Shown here: piece after piece, positions 49,444-56,738 of the stretch
Numbering within the stretch: the stretch's first letter is position 1
How the letters are laid out: each line of letters starts with the position of its first letter
DNA from: Streptomyces angustmyceticus
Lineage (GTDB): Bacteria > Actinomycetota > Actinomycetes > Streptomycetales > Streptomycetaceae
NCBI RefSeq assembly: GCF_019933235.1
Contig: NZ_CP082945.1
Span: 124,001 to 188,000, forward strand
Direction of reading: 5' to 3'
Length of the DNA stretch: 64,000 bases
Notes under the pieces: generated by a model
Database searches by the model: none
Told to the model about the DNA's origin: nothing
The model's input: only the letters and a program-made list of their open reading frames with translations
Program-made: the position numbers and the translations under genes

Positions 49444-49592
49444 GAGTTCCCCTCCGTACCCCGACGGGGCCGACCACCGTTCCTGGAGCTGTTGTGCAAC
49501 CGAACGAACGGGGCCAAACCCCCCTCACGCCTCCGGCACCAACAGCGGCGGCCCTAAGGTGTCGGTCACCGCCACCGACTCGGGAGCCCGAT

Positions 49593-49661
49593 GTGTCCAC
49601 CGTCGTCCCTGCGTTGTTCACACACCCACTGGAGAACGACGCCGCCCTGATACCGCGCGGT
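49593..49661 (+). pseudogene. Possible N-terminal GNAT (RimJ/L) remnant
   Basis: From GTG 49593: STVVPALFTHPLENDAALIP R, which resembles the start of RimJ/RimL-type acetyltransferases (FTHPLENDAxLxPR). Homology ends after about 22 codons although the frame stays open to 49775. Short, so only tentative. Confidence 0.4.
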
Positions 49662-49771
49662 CGCGAAGGCGACTACCCAGGACACGGCTTGGCGCAGCCG
49701 CCCGACGCGGCACAGGCGCCCCGCGGCGGGTGGGTCGCAGGCCCCCGTCGGTCGCCGGAGGTGGTGCCGGC

Positions 49772-50308
49772 GTGAACCTCGGCCTCACCCCCGCGCCCTT
49801 CCCCGCCGAAGCCATGCGGACCCGCCGGCTCGATCTCCTGCCGCTTCGCGTGGAACACGCCGAAGAGATGGCCACGGTGCTGTCCGATCCCGCCCTGCAC
49901 ACCTTCATCGGCGGTGCCCCGGACGCCCCTCAGGACCTGCGGGCGCGCTACCGACGCCTCGCCGCCGGCTCGCCCGACCCCGCCGTCGCCTGGCACAACT
50001 GGGTGATCCGGCTTCGCGACGACGCATGTCTGACGGGCACGGTCCAGGCGACCCTCAGCGCTTCAGGCCACGAGACCATCGCCGAGATCGCCTGGGTGGT
50101 GGGGACCCCATATCAAGGACGCCGCATCGCGACCGAGGCCGCTCAGGCGCTCGTCGCCTGGCTCGGCGAGCGGCACGTCCCCACCGTCCACGCCCATATC
50201 CACCCCGCTCACCTGGCCTCCGCCGCCGTCGCCACCGCCTGCGGACTCACGCCCACGGACGACCGGCACGACGGAGAGGTCCGTTGGTGCCGGAGCATCG
50301 GCCAATGA
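49772..50308 (+). CDS. GNAT acetyltransferase
   Basis: 178 residues. MRTRRLDLLPLRVEHAEEMA start of the fold, IAEIAWVVGTPYQGRRIATE (motif A, G-R-R-I-A-T), HIHPAHLASAAVATACGLT (motif B). GTG 49772 with GGAGGTGG about 8 bases upstream begins LGLTPAPFPAEA before the conserved part. Substrate unknown. The preceding 180 bases carry a possible remnant of another GNAT. Confidence 0.85.
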   Translation: MNLGLTPAPFPAEAMRTRRLDLLPLRVEHAEEMATVLSDPALHTFIGGAPDAPQDLRARYRRLAAGSPDPAVAWHNWVIRLRDDACLTGTVQATLSASGHETIAEIAWVVGTPYQGRRIATEAAQALVAWLGERHVPTVHAHIHPAHLASAAVATACGLTPTDDRHDGEVRWCRSIGQ

Positions 50309-50360
50309 CGTCCCGCGGGCTTCGGCCGAGCACCGCAACTACGCCCTGACCAGGGCATTT

Positions 50361-51266
50361 TCACCTCTCGTGGACGACTTCACGGCGCACGACGGGTCCG
50401 GCCGCCCGGAGCCGGCGCCCCTCGTCGTACCTCAGTGCCGCCGCCGGGAGTTCCGACTTCCTCCCGCTGAGGATCACCGTCAGGCCGCCGTCCGCGGGTG
50501 CCTCGGGGGCGGGCCGCTCGCCGATCCTGCGCAGCGCCTGCGCGGCGACCGCCTCGGCCGAACCGTGGAGCGCGAGTTTGGGCCGGTCCGGGTGCTGCAG
50601 GGCGGCACGGATGTGCGGGGCGACGAGTTCGTAGTGGGTGCAGCCCAGCACGACGGCCTTCACCTCGTGGGGCGTACGCGCGGCCGCGGTGGCGACCGCG
50701 CGTCCGATGGCGGCCTCGTCCGCGTACTCGACGGCGTCGGAGAGCCCCGAGCACGCCACCTCGGTGACGCTCATCTCCGGCGCGAACTCCTCGATGAGAC
50801 CGCGCTGGTAGGCGCTGCCGGTGGTCGCGGGAGTGGCCCACACGGCGATCGGTCCGCCGTCCGCCGCGGCCGGTTTGATCGCGGGAACGGTGCCGATGAC
50901 CGGCAGGTCAGGGCCGAGACGGTCGCGCAGGGCGGTCAGGGCGTGGACGGAAGCGGTGTTGCAGGCGACGATCAGCGCGTCGGGGCGCTGGGCCACGGCG
51001 GCTTCGGCGACGGTGAGCGCGCGGGCCGTGACGTCCTGCGGGGTGCGCGGTCCCCAGGGCATGCCGTCGGGGTCCGAGGAGAGCACGAGATCGGCGTCGG
51101 GCCGCAGGCGCCGTACCGCGGCGGCCGCCGCCAGCAGGCCGATGCCCACGTCCATGAGCGCGATCTTCAATCGGCCCCCGCGCGGCGGTGCCGGTACGGC
51201 TGCCGCCTCCTTCGCCTGTCGCCGGTGTCGCTCGCGCCCGTCGCGATCCCTGGTCTTCTCGTCCAC
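50361..51266 (-). CDS. Aspartate/glutamate racemase-family protein (MurI-like)
   Basis: 301 residues. LKIALMDVGIGLLAAAAAVR (first strand, D-V-G-I-G replaces the usual D-S-G-V-G), DALIVACNTASVHALTALRD with catalytic Cys1, and VKAVVLGCTHYELVAPHI with catalytic Cys2. Both Cys are present, so it should be catalytic; D-glutamate for peptidoglycan is the usual product, though an accessory copy may act on other amino acids or hydantoins. About 35 extra charged residues at the N-terminus follow GTG 51266 (GAGGCAAC upstream); the start is uncertain. Confidence 0.82.
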   Translation of the reverse strand: MDEKTRDRDGRERHRRQAKEAAAVPAPPRGGRLKIALMDVGIGLLAAAAAVRRLRPDADLVLSSDPDGMPWGPRTPQDVTARALTVAEAAVAQRPDALIVACNTASVHALTALRDRLGPDLPVIGTVPAIKPAAADGGPIAVWATPATTGSAYQRGLIEEFAPEMSVTEVACSGLSDAVEYADEAAIGRAVATAAARTPHEVKAVVLGCTHYELVAPHIRAALQHPDRPKLALHGSAEAVAAQALRRIGERPAPEAPADGGLTVILSGRKSELPAAALRYDEGRRLRAAGPVVRREVVHER

Positions 51267-51455
51267 GCCGGTTGCCTCTCGTGTGCTGGTTCCTGAGTGC
51301 CACTGGCCGAGAGCGTGCACCGGCTGCGCCCGTCAAAGGCATGACCAATCCATGGAGAGTGGTATGGCCCCACGGCACCACCGGCACACGGCACGGCCGG
51401 CTTGCCGGGGTGAACGGGCCCCATTCCAGGAGCTGCAGACGGTGCGTCAACACAA

Positions 51456-51491
51456 GGCGGTGGCCCGCAGGAAAGCCTGCGGGCCACCGCC
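51456..51491 (-). terminator. Strong terminator of the second CsbD-like gene
   Basis: Perfect 16-bp stem (GGCGGTGGCCCGCAGG arms) with loop AAAG, 51 bases past the stop. Confidence 0.9.
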
Positions 51492-51541
51492 TCGGTCTCT
51501 GCGGGGAGGGCCACCTCTGTCCGTGGGACGGCGCGGCGTCG

Positions 51542-51715
51542 TCACCGGTGCAGCGCCTCGTTGGCCTTTGACGCGGCCTGACGCAGATCGCTGGTAGCCC
51601 GCTCGGCCCGGCCTTCGGCGGTCATCCGCTCATTGCCCATGGCCCGGCCCAGGGTTTCCTTGGCGGCGCCCTTGGCCTGCTTGGTCTTGGCCGTCATCTT
51701 GTCGGTGGCGGTCAT
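51542..51715 (-). CDS. CsbD-like stress protein
   Basis: 57 residues: MTATDKMTAKTKQAKGAAKE, TLGRAMGNERMTAEGRAERA, LRQAASKANEALHR. Same length as the protein at 40846 but with different composition (more Thr/Met). GGAGGAG 7 bases before ATG 51715. Disordered, Ala/Lys-rich; probable stress role. No sigma-B-type promoter noticed. A strong terminator follows. Confidence 0.88.
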   Translation of the reverse strand: MTATDKMTAKTKQAKGAAKETLGRAMGNERMTAEGRAERATSDLRQAASKANEALHR

Positions 51716-52158
51716 GGTCGCACTCCTCCTCGCGTTGGCGTGTTTCCTTGACACAAGATCGCGTGCCCTTGCCGAAGCGGCACAAACATCCGCTTCGGAG
51801 TGATCGGCTGCCGACCACGGACGCTGTGGACGCGGTGGCGTCGAGCCGCCGGGTTCGAGGGGCAGTGCCCACGTCGCAGCGCGGCCACGACAATGCGGAA
51901 GACGAAGTCCCGCACGTGGGGGATACTCTCCCCGTAGGTCGTGACGTCGGACGGTTTTCCCACGTCAGCGCCGTTGCCCGACACCGTGGCAACCAGCCGC
52001 TGTTCATGTCGAAGCCGCATCCGCCACCACGTTCCCTACTCCACGACGCCACTCCCGCGCCCGTACACCCCCAGGCCACATCTGAGGTGCACGACAACGG
52101 ATGTGACGTTCCATCACCCCAAGCATCGGCTGCACACAGCCACGAGCCCGGAGATCAC
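51716..52158. other. Intergenic region
   Basis: 443 bases with two divergent short genes at its edges. I see no operator or remnant; TTGACAC at 51748 is read toward the plus strand without a matching -10. Confidence 0.35.
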
Positions 52159-52323
52159 ATGAACGCGTCCTTCCCCCGCCCGGCCAAGCCCGACTACACG
52201 AACGTGTTCGTGGAGCCCGCATACTCCGGCGGCGAGCCGTACGGAGGCTCCGAGCAGGACGACGAGGAGTCCGGCCTCGCTTGCTCGGGCCGTCCCCCCT
52301 CCGATGTTCCCGAGGGGCGATAG
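52159..52323 (+). CDS. Small acidic protein, unknown
   Basis: 54 residues: MNASFPRPAKPDYTNVFVEP, AYSGGEPYGGSEQDDEESGL, ACSGRPPSDVPEGR. CGGAG 6 bases before ATG. Pro/Gly/acidic, no membrane segment, one Cys. Could be a short regulator or peptide precursor; no family recognised and no partner beside it. Confidence 0.4.
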   Translation: MNASFPRPAKPDYTNVFVEPAYSGGEPYGGSEQDDEESGLACSGRPPSDVPEGR

Positions 52324-52437
52324 ACGGACAGAGACCCGACTCGACGCAACGCGACCCTGCCACCGGGCGCCCGGGCAGGACGGCACCCGGCGGCAGTTGC
52401 CGTTGCGGTACGCCCGGAGCGAGTCCGGGCGGCGGCG

Positions 52438-52680
52438 TCAGTCGACCGGCTCGTGCGGGACGGGCTGGTCGGAACGCACTCCCGACGCCTTGGGCACACC
52501 GCTCCGCCCGGTGCCGGCCTGATCGGTGTCGGGAACCGTCTCGTCCGGTCCCTCGCCTTCGTGTTCCGACAGTTCGGGGTCCCACGGGTCGGGGACCGGG
52601 CTGGAGACATCGGCCTGGTGACTCGGAAGGTCGTGGGGCACCGGGGTGCTGTCATCGCTGGACGTGTCACGACGGGACAT
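52438..52680 (-). CDS. Small Pro/Asp-rich protein, unknown
   Basis: 80 residues: MSRRDTSSDDSTPVPHDLPS, VSSPVPDPWDPELSEHEGEG, PDETVPDTDQAG. Very acidic and disordered. GAGGAGG 11 bases before ATG 52680. Short proteins of this composition are frequent in Streptomyces and of unknown role; the frame opens earlier but the ribosome site favours this start. Confidence 0.5.
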   Translation of the reverse strand: MSRRDTSSDDSTPVPHDLPSHQADVSSPVPDPWDPELSEHEGEGPDETVPDTDQAGTGRSGVPKASGVRSDQPVPHEPVD

Positions 52681-52877
52681 CGGTCGAGATACCTCCTCGG
52701 TCGGTATGTGGCGTGCTGACCCGGTACCCGGGCGGCCCTGCGCCATGCTCGGCACGGACTGAGAGACACACCACCCGTTTTTCGACGTGGCGTGCGGCGT
52801 CTCGCCGTGTCACCTCGCGGAGGGACGTGAGTGCATACGGTTCCGGCACTCCTCCGGAGACAGGGGTGATTCCGGCG

Positions 52878-53045
52878 TCAGCCCCTGGTCAGGCAGAACG
52901 GGTGGCCGGCCGGGTCGAGGAAGACCCGCCACCGGTCGCCGCCCGGTTGGTGTTCCGGCTTGACCGCGCCCAGCCCCAGCAGCAGCGCCTCGGCCTCGTC
53001 CAGATCGTCGACCGCGAAATCGAGGTGGGCTTGTTGCGGATATCG
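52878..53045 (-). pseudogene. VOC (glyoxalase-fold) protein remnant
   Basis: Minus strand: YPQQAHLDFAVDDLDEAEAL, LLGLGAVKPEHQPGG, RWRVFLDPAGHPFCL, stop at 52878. This is the last beta-alpha-beta module of a glyoxalase/bleomycin-resistance-like protein with the metal His/Glu region. The 5' half is missing and no start remains. Confidence 0.75.
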
Positions 53046-53080
53046 GGATCGCTGCCGGGCCCCGTCGTGGCCGGCGTGGG

Positions 53081-53476
53081 TCAGTTGCCGTAGTCCCGCC
53101 CGACGACGAGGGCGCTCGCGGCATAGGGGAGGGAGCGAAGCTGGGCTCCGGGTGTGACTTTTCCGAGCGTGACGTACTGATAGCAGGGGAACCGGACACA
53201 GGTCGCCTGCCGGGCGGGGCCGTAACGAACGGTGAAATGGGTCCCGTTGAAGAACGACCGCGCCGAAGCGGGCAGCTGTACGCCACGGGTTCCGGCCCGT
53301 TCGATACTGGAGGCGGGAACAACGGTGACGCGGCCCGAGAGGGAAGAGCCGCTGTAGGAGCAGAGGCTTTGTGCGGGGCAGCTCGGTGCCGCCTGTGCCG
53401 GGGCGGCGAATCCGAGGACGCCGAGAACAAGTGCGAGGGAGACACTCGCCAGAGATCTTTCATGCTGTCGGGACAT
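53081..53476 (-). CDS. Secreted small Cys protein, peptidase inhibitor I36-like
   Basis: 131 residues. Signal peptide ASVSLALVLGVLGFAAPAQA cut near residue 30. The mature part starts APSCPAQSLCSYSGSSLSG and has four Cys (also ATCVRFPCYQY), recalling Streptomyces metalloproteinase inhibitor SMPI (family I36) with its C-x-x-x-x-x-C-x-Y-x-x-x-x-x-x-G pattern. No free Cys. ATG 53476 is the start of the signal; the frame extends upstream without coding character. Function inferred weakly. Confidence 0.6.
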   Translation of the reverse strand: MSRQHERSLASVSLALVLGVLGFAAPAQAAPSCPAQSLCSYSGSSLSGRVTVVPASSIERAGTRGVQLPASARSFFNGTHFTVRYGPARQATCVRFPCYQYVTLGKVTPGAQLRSLPYAASALVVGRDYGN

Positions 53477-53905
53477 GGGTCTGCTCCGAATCCTTGGGTG
53501 AGGAAAGGGACACTGCGCGAACGGGCATGCGAGTCGGCCGGCGGCTGCTGTTCCGAGGAGGGAAAGGCCACTCCCCTGCTCCGTATCCGCCGAGAGTGCA
53601 GCATTCACCAGGTCAGGCGTGAAGATACTCAATTTACCGAATGATGGCCGATTCGCCCGAACCTTGAGGCGACTCTTTGCCAGGAAAATCTGGCCGGTTC
53701 GAAGGAATCAGTGAGGCGACGGCATATCGCGGAACAGTGGCACCACGGGGCCGCTCTGCCTCATGTATGACGGCATCGGGTGGTGAATCGGGTGGTGAAG
53801 GGCGCCCGGTTGCGGACGCCGTCGCGCCGTCGCACCGCCCCGTCACCGTTCTCAGGATGCTTTCGCCCCTGCGCCGTCACGCGACGGCGCGCTGCACGTC
53901 ACGGT
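53477..53905 (-). terminator. Intergenic region with hairpin 53871-53890
   Basis: 429 bases. A perfect 8-bp hairpin (GCGCCGTC-ACGC-GACGGCGC, 53871-53890) ends the VWA gene 15 bases past its stop. ATCGGGTGGTGA is repeated twice in tandem at 53775-53798. No gene seen. Confidence 0.6.
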
Positions 53906-54685
53906 TCACCCCGCGTCCTTGACGATGCCGGCCGCGCGGGCCGCGGTCAGCCACAGCGGGAACTCCTGCAGCAGGTGGTCGTAGAGCACCGCGTCGGGGT
54001 GCGTCTTCGGTGCCGGTCCGGCGGCAAAGAATCCCGCGTTGTCAACGACGCGCCGGTCCGGTACCGGGAGGTCGTCGAGCTTGTGCAGGAAGCGGAATTC
54101 GTCGTCGCCGAAGCCGATGAACTGCCAGAAGATCGGGAGCTTGGCGGCCGTGCACAGGACGTGTTCGGCGGCGGCCCTGGAGGTGGGAGAACCGTCGGTC
54201 TGAAAGACGACGAAGGCCGGATCACGGGCACCGCTGGACTGGTAGTGATCGATGACCGCCTGCATCGCGACGTGGTAATTCGTACGGCCCATATGGCCCA
54301 TGGCATCGTGCAGGGGGTTGATCCTGCCCTGGTAGGCGTCCAGGCTGATCTCCGCTGTCCCGTCGATCTCCGTGGAGAAGAAGAAGACCGGCACCACCCC
54401 GTCGTCGTCGAGGTTGGCCGCCAGGGCGAGCACCTGTTCCGCCAAGTGCTGCACCGAGCCGTCGCGGTAGTAGCGCCGCATACTCCCGGAACGGTCCAGA
54501 ACCAGATACACGGCGGCGCGCCGCCCTCCGGCATGGTTCTTGGCCAACGAGACCGCGGCGGTCTTGTAAAGACTGACCAGCCCGGGCGCACGGCCGGAAA
54601 TCTTCTCCAGGCTGATGGCCGGGGCCGGTATCTTGGCCGGCTTGCGGTAGTCGATTCTGGTGCGCTTGCGATAATCGATGGCCAT
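53906..54685 (-). CDS. VWA-domain protein (TerF/TerY-like)
   Basis: 259 residues. The first 55 residues (DYRKRTRIDYRKPAKIPAPA, ISLEKISGRAPGLVSLYKTA) form a TerD-associated linker. The VWA domain has the MIDAS motif YLVLDRSGSMRRYY (D-x-S-x-S), a Thr in MGRTNYHVAM and a late Asp in VVFQTDGSPTSRAAAEHV. Such proteins belong to the Ter stress system (tellurite resistance, phage inhibition) as metal-dependent scaffolds. No other ter genes are in the window. ATG 54685 has no clear ribosome site, so it may be leaderless. Confidence 0.88.
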   Translation of the reverse strand: MAIDYRKRTRIDYRKPAKIPAPAISLEKISGRAPGLVSLYKTAAVSLAKNHAGGRRAAVYLVLDRSGSMRRYYRDGSVQHLAEQVLALAANLDDDGVVPVFFFSTEIDGTAEISLDAYQGRINPLHDAMGHMGRTNYHVAMQAVIDHYQSSGARDPAFVVFQTDGSPTSRAAAEHVLCTAAKLPIFWQFIGFGDDEFRFLHKLDDLPVPDRRVVDNAGFFAAGPAPKTHPDAVLYDHLLQEFPLWLTAARAAGIVKDAG

Positions 54686-55120
54686 GCGCAGTGATTGTCG
54701 CCGAGCCGGGCGGTGTGCGTGGCGCTTTTGCCGATAATGGTGCTCCGACAGCGAAAGCCGTCGCTCGGGGGCCGTCTTGCGTGGAGTCGCCGGAGTCTTC
54801 GGGATTCGCCTTTCGCGATCTCTGCTTGAGCGCGTACGAGGCGTGGGACCGGGCTCCCCTCTCCCGCACGGGCGATCCACCACCTCGTCCGCTTCCCGCG
54901 GCCTTGCGGCAGCGGTCCTCGCAGTGCGGTGGTCAACCATGTGCGAGACCCTGGGAGGGGAAGCGTGCCGCCGGTGGTGACGGGGCACGCAGAAACGCGC
55001 CCGCCAGCGGAGACGGTGCACGGAGGAGCGCGCCTGCCGACGGCGGCGCACCTCCAGGTGTCCCCCGGGGCGCGATGTGTCACGGGTGACACCCGCGCCC
55101 AGGGAGGAAGGCGGGCTGCG
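54686..55120 (+). repeat. Intergenic region with a 33-bp tandem duplication
   Basis: 435 bases, divergent promoters. Imperfect 33-bp tandem copies at 54976-55008 and 55009-55041 (core GACGG.GCACG..G..GCGCGCC.GCC) lie in the leader of the oxidoreductase operon; no gene seen. Confidence 0.55.
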
Positions 55121-55750
55121 ATGAGCAGAGCAGATGCGGGCGCCGCGGTGCGGAGCCCGAGGGAGCGAAGCCAGGACGAGCGGAATCAGCGCGAGACGCA
55201 CCGGAGCCGGCCGGATCAGGACGAGACGGCCGGGCTCCTCTCTGTCACCTTGAACGTCAACGGCCGGGCACGGCAGCTCGACGTGGATCCGCGGACCTCG
55301 CTGCTCGACGCGCTGCGCGAACACCTGCGGCTGAGCGGGACGAAGAAGGGGTGTGATCACGGGCAGTGCGGCGCCTGCACGGTGCTGGTCAACGGCCGGC
55401 GCGTCAACTCCTGTCTGTCGCTGGCCGTGATGCACGAGGGCGACGAGATCGTGACGATCGAGGGCCTGGGCGGCCCCGACGAGCTGCACCCCATGCAACG
55501 CGCGTTCATCGACTGCGACGGCTTCCAGTGCGGCTACTGCACTCCCGGCCAGATCTGCTCGGCGGTCGGCATGCTCGCCGAGGCGGAGGCGGGCTGGCCC
55601 AGTCACGCCACGGCCGATGTCACCGCACCACAGGTCGAGTTGACCGATGAGGAGATCCGCGAGCGGATGAGCGGCAACATCTGCCGGTGCGCCGCCTATC
55701 CGAACATCGTCGCCGCCATCCGCGGCGTCGCGGAGGGAGACGCGGAATGA
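55121..55750 (+). CDS. paoA: Aldehyde oxidoreductase 2Fe-2S subunit (PaoA/YagT-like)
   Basis: 209 residues. Plant-type ferredoxin cluster: [20 protein letters not shown] with the fourth Cys in VNSCLS; second [2Fe-2S]: [11 protein letters not shown] and [11 protein letters not shown]. These are the two clusters of xanthine oxidase-family small subunits. An Arg/Glu-rich N-terminus of about 45 residues has no Tat signal, unlike periplasmic E. coli PaoA. GGGAGGAAGG before ATG 55121. It is first of three genes; stop overlaps the next start (ATGA), so translation is coupled. Confidence 0.93.
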   Translation: MSRADAGAAVRSPRERSQDERNQRETHRSRPDQDETAGLLSVTLNVNGRARQLDVDPRTSLLDALREHLRLSGTKKGCDHGQCGACTVLVNGRRVNSCLSLAVMHEGDEIVTIEGLGGPDELHPMQRAFIDCDGFQCGYCTPGQICSAVGMLAEAEAGWPSHATADVTAPQVELTDEEIRERMSGNICRCAAYPNIVAAIRGVAEGDAE

Positions 55751-56730
55751 GGTCCTTCACCTACGAGCGGGCGGCGGACGCGGGGGCCGCCGTCGCCGCG
55801 GTGTCCCGGTCCGGCGCGAAGTTCATCAGCGGCGGCACCAATCTGCTCGACCTGATGAAGCTCGACATCGAGAAGCCCAGCCATCTGGTCGACATCAGCC
55901 GGCTTCCGTTGCGGGAGATCGAGGAACTCCCGGACGGCGGGCTGCGCATCGGTGCCCAGGCGGCGAACTCCGACGTGGCCGCCGACGCCCGGGTCCGTAC
56001 GCGCTATCCGGTGCTGTCCCAGGCGCTGGTGTCCGGTGCCTCGGGCCAGTTGCGCAACAAGGCGTCCACCGGCGGGAATCTGCTGCAGCGCACGCGCTGC
56101 CCGTACTTCTACGACACCGCCGCGGGCTGCAACAAGCGGGATCCCGGATCCGGCTGCTCCGCCATCGGCGGGTTCAACCGGATCCACGCCGTCCTCGGCG
56201 CCAGCAGTTCCTGCATCGCCACCCACCCCTCGGACATGGCGGTCGCGTTGACCGCGCTGGAGGCGGAGATCGAGCTGCTCGACGTCGATGAATCGGTGCG
56301 CCGGGTCGTCATCACGGACTTCTACCGGCTGCCCGGCGACACCCCGCACCTGGAGACCGTGCTGCGGCCCGGCGAGATGATCACGGCCGTGCTGCTGCCC
56401 CCGCCGCCGCCCGGCCGGCAGCTCTACCGCAAGGTGCGCGACCGGGCGTCCTACGAATTCGCCCTGGTCTCCGTGGCGGCCGTGGTCTCGGTCGGCCAGG
56501 GGACGATCGACGCGGCCCGGGTGGCGTTCGGCGGTGTGGCGCACAAGCCGTGGCGGTCCCCGGAGGCGGAGGCCGCGTTGACAGGCCGTCCCGCCACGAT
56601 GGCCACCTATCGTGACGCCGCCGAGGCCGCGCTGCGCGACGCCGTGGGACAGGGCGGCAACGACTTCAAGATCGAGCTGGCCAAGCGCACCCTGTGCCGG
56701 ACGCTGGCGCAGGCGGCCCGGTCGAGTTGA
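55747..56730 (+). CDS. paoB: Aldehyde oxidoreductase FAD subunit (PaoB/YagS-like)
   Basis: 327 residues. FAD-binding loop [24 protein letters not shown]-like region [19 protein letters not shown]; then [20 protein letters not shown], a Cys insert found in PaoB-type subunits that holds a [4Fe-4S] cluster; then [18 protein letters not shown]. It passes electrons between the molybdenum subunit and acceptors. The start ATG 55747 overlaps the paoA stop by 4 bases. This insert tells it apart from ordinary CoxM-type subunits. Confidence 0.92.
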   Translation: MRSFTYERAADAGAAVAAVSRSGAKFISGGTNLLDLMKLDIEKPSHLVDISRLPLREIEELPDGGLRIGAQAANSDVAADARVRTRYPVLSQALVSGASGQLRNKASTGGNLLQRTRCPYFYDTAAGCNKRDPGSGCSAIGGFNRIHAVLGASSSCIATHPSDMAVALTALEAEIELLDVDESVRRVVITDFYRLPGDTPHLETVLRPGEMITAVLLPPPPPGRQLYRKVRDRASYEFALVSVAAVVSVGQGTIDAARVAFGGVAHKPWRSPEAEAALTGRPATMATYRDAAEAALRDAVGQGGNDFKIELAKRTLCRTLAQAARSS

Positions 56731-56738
56731 GGAGCGAG

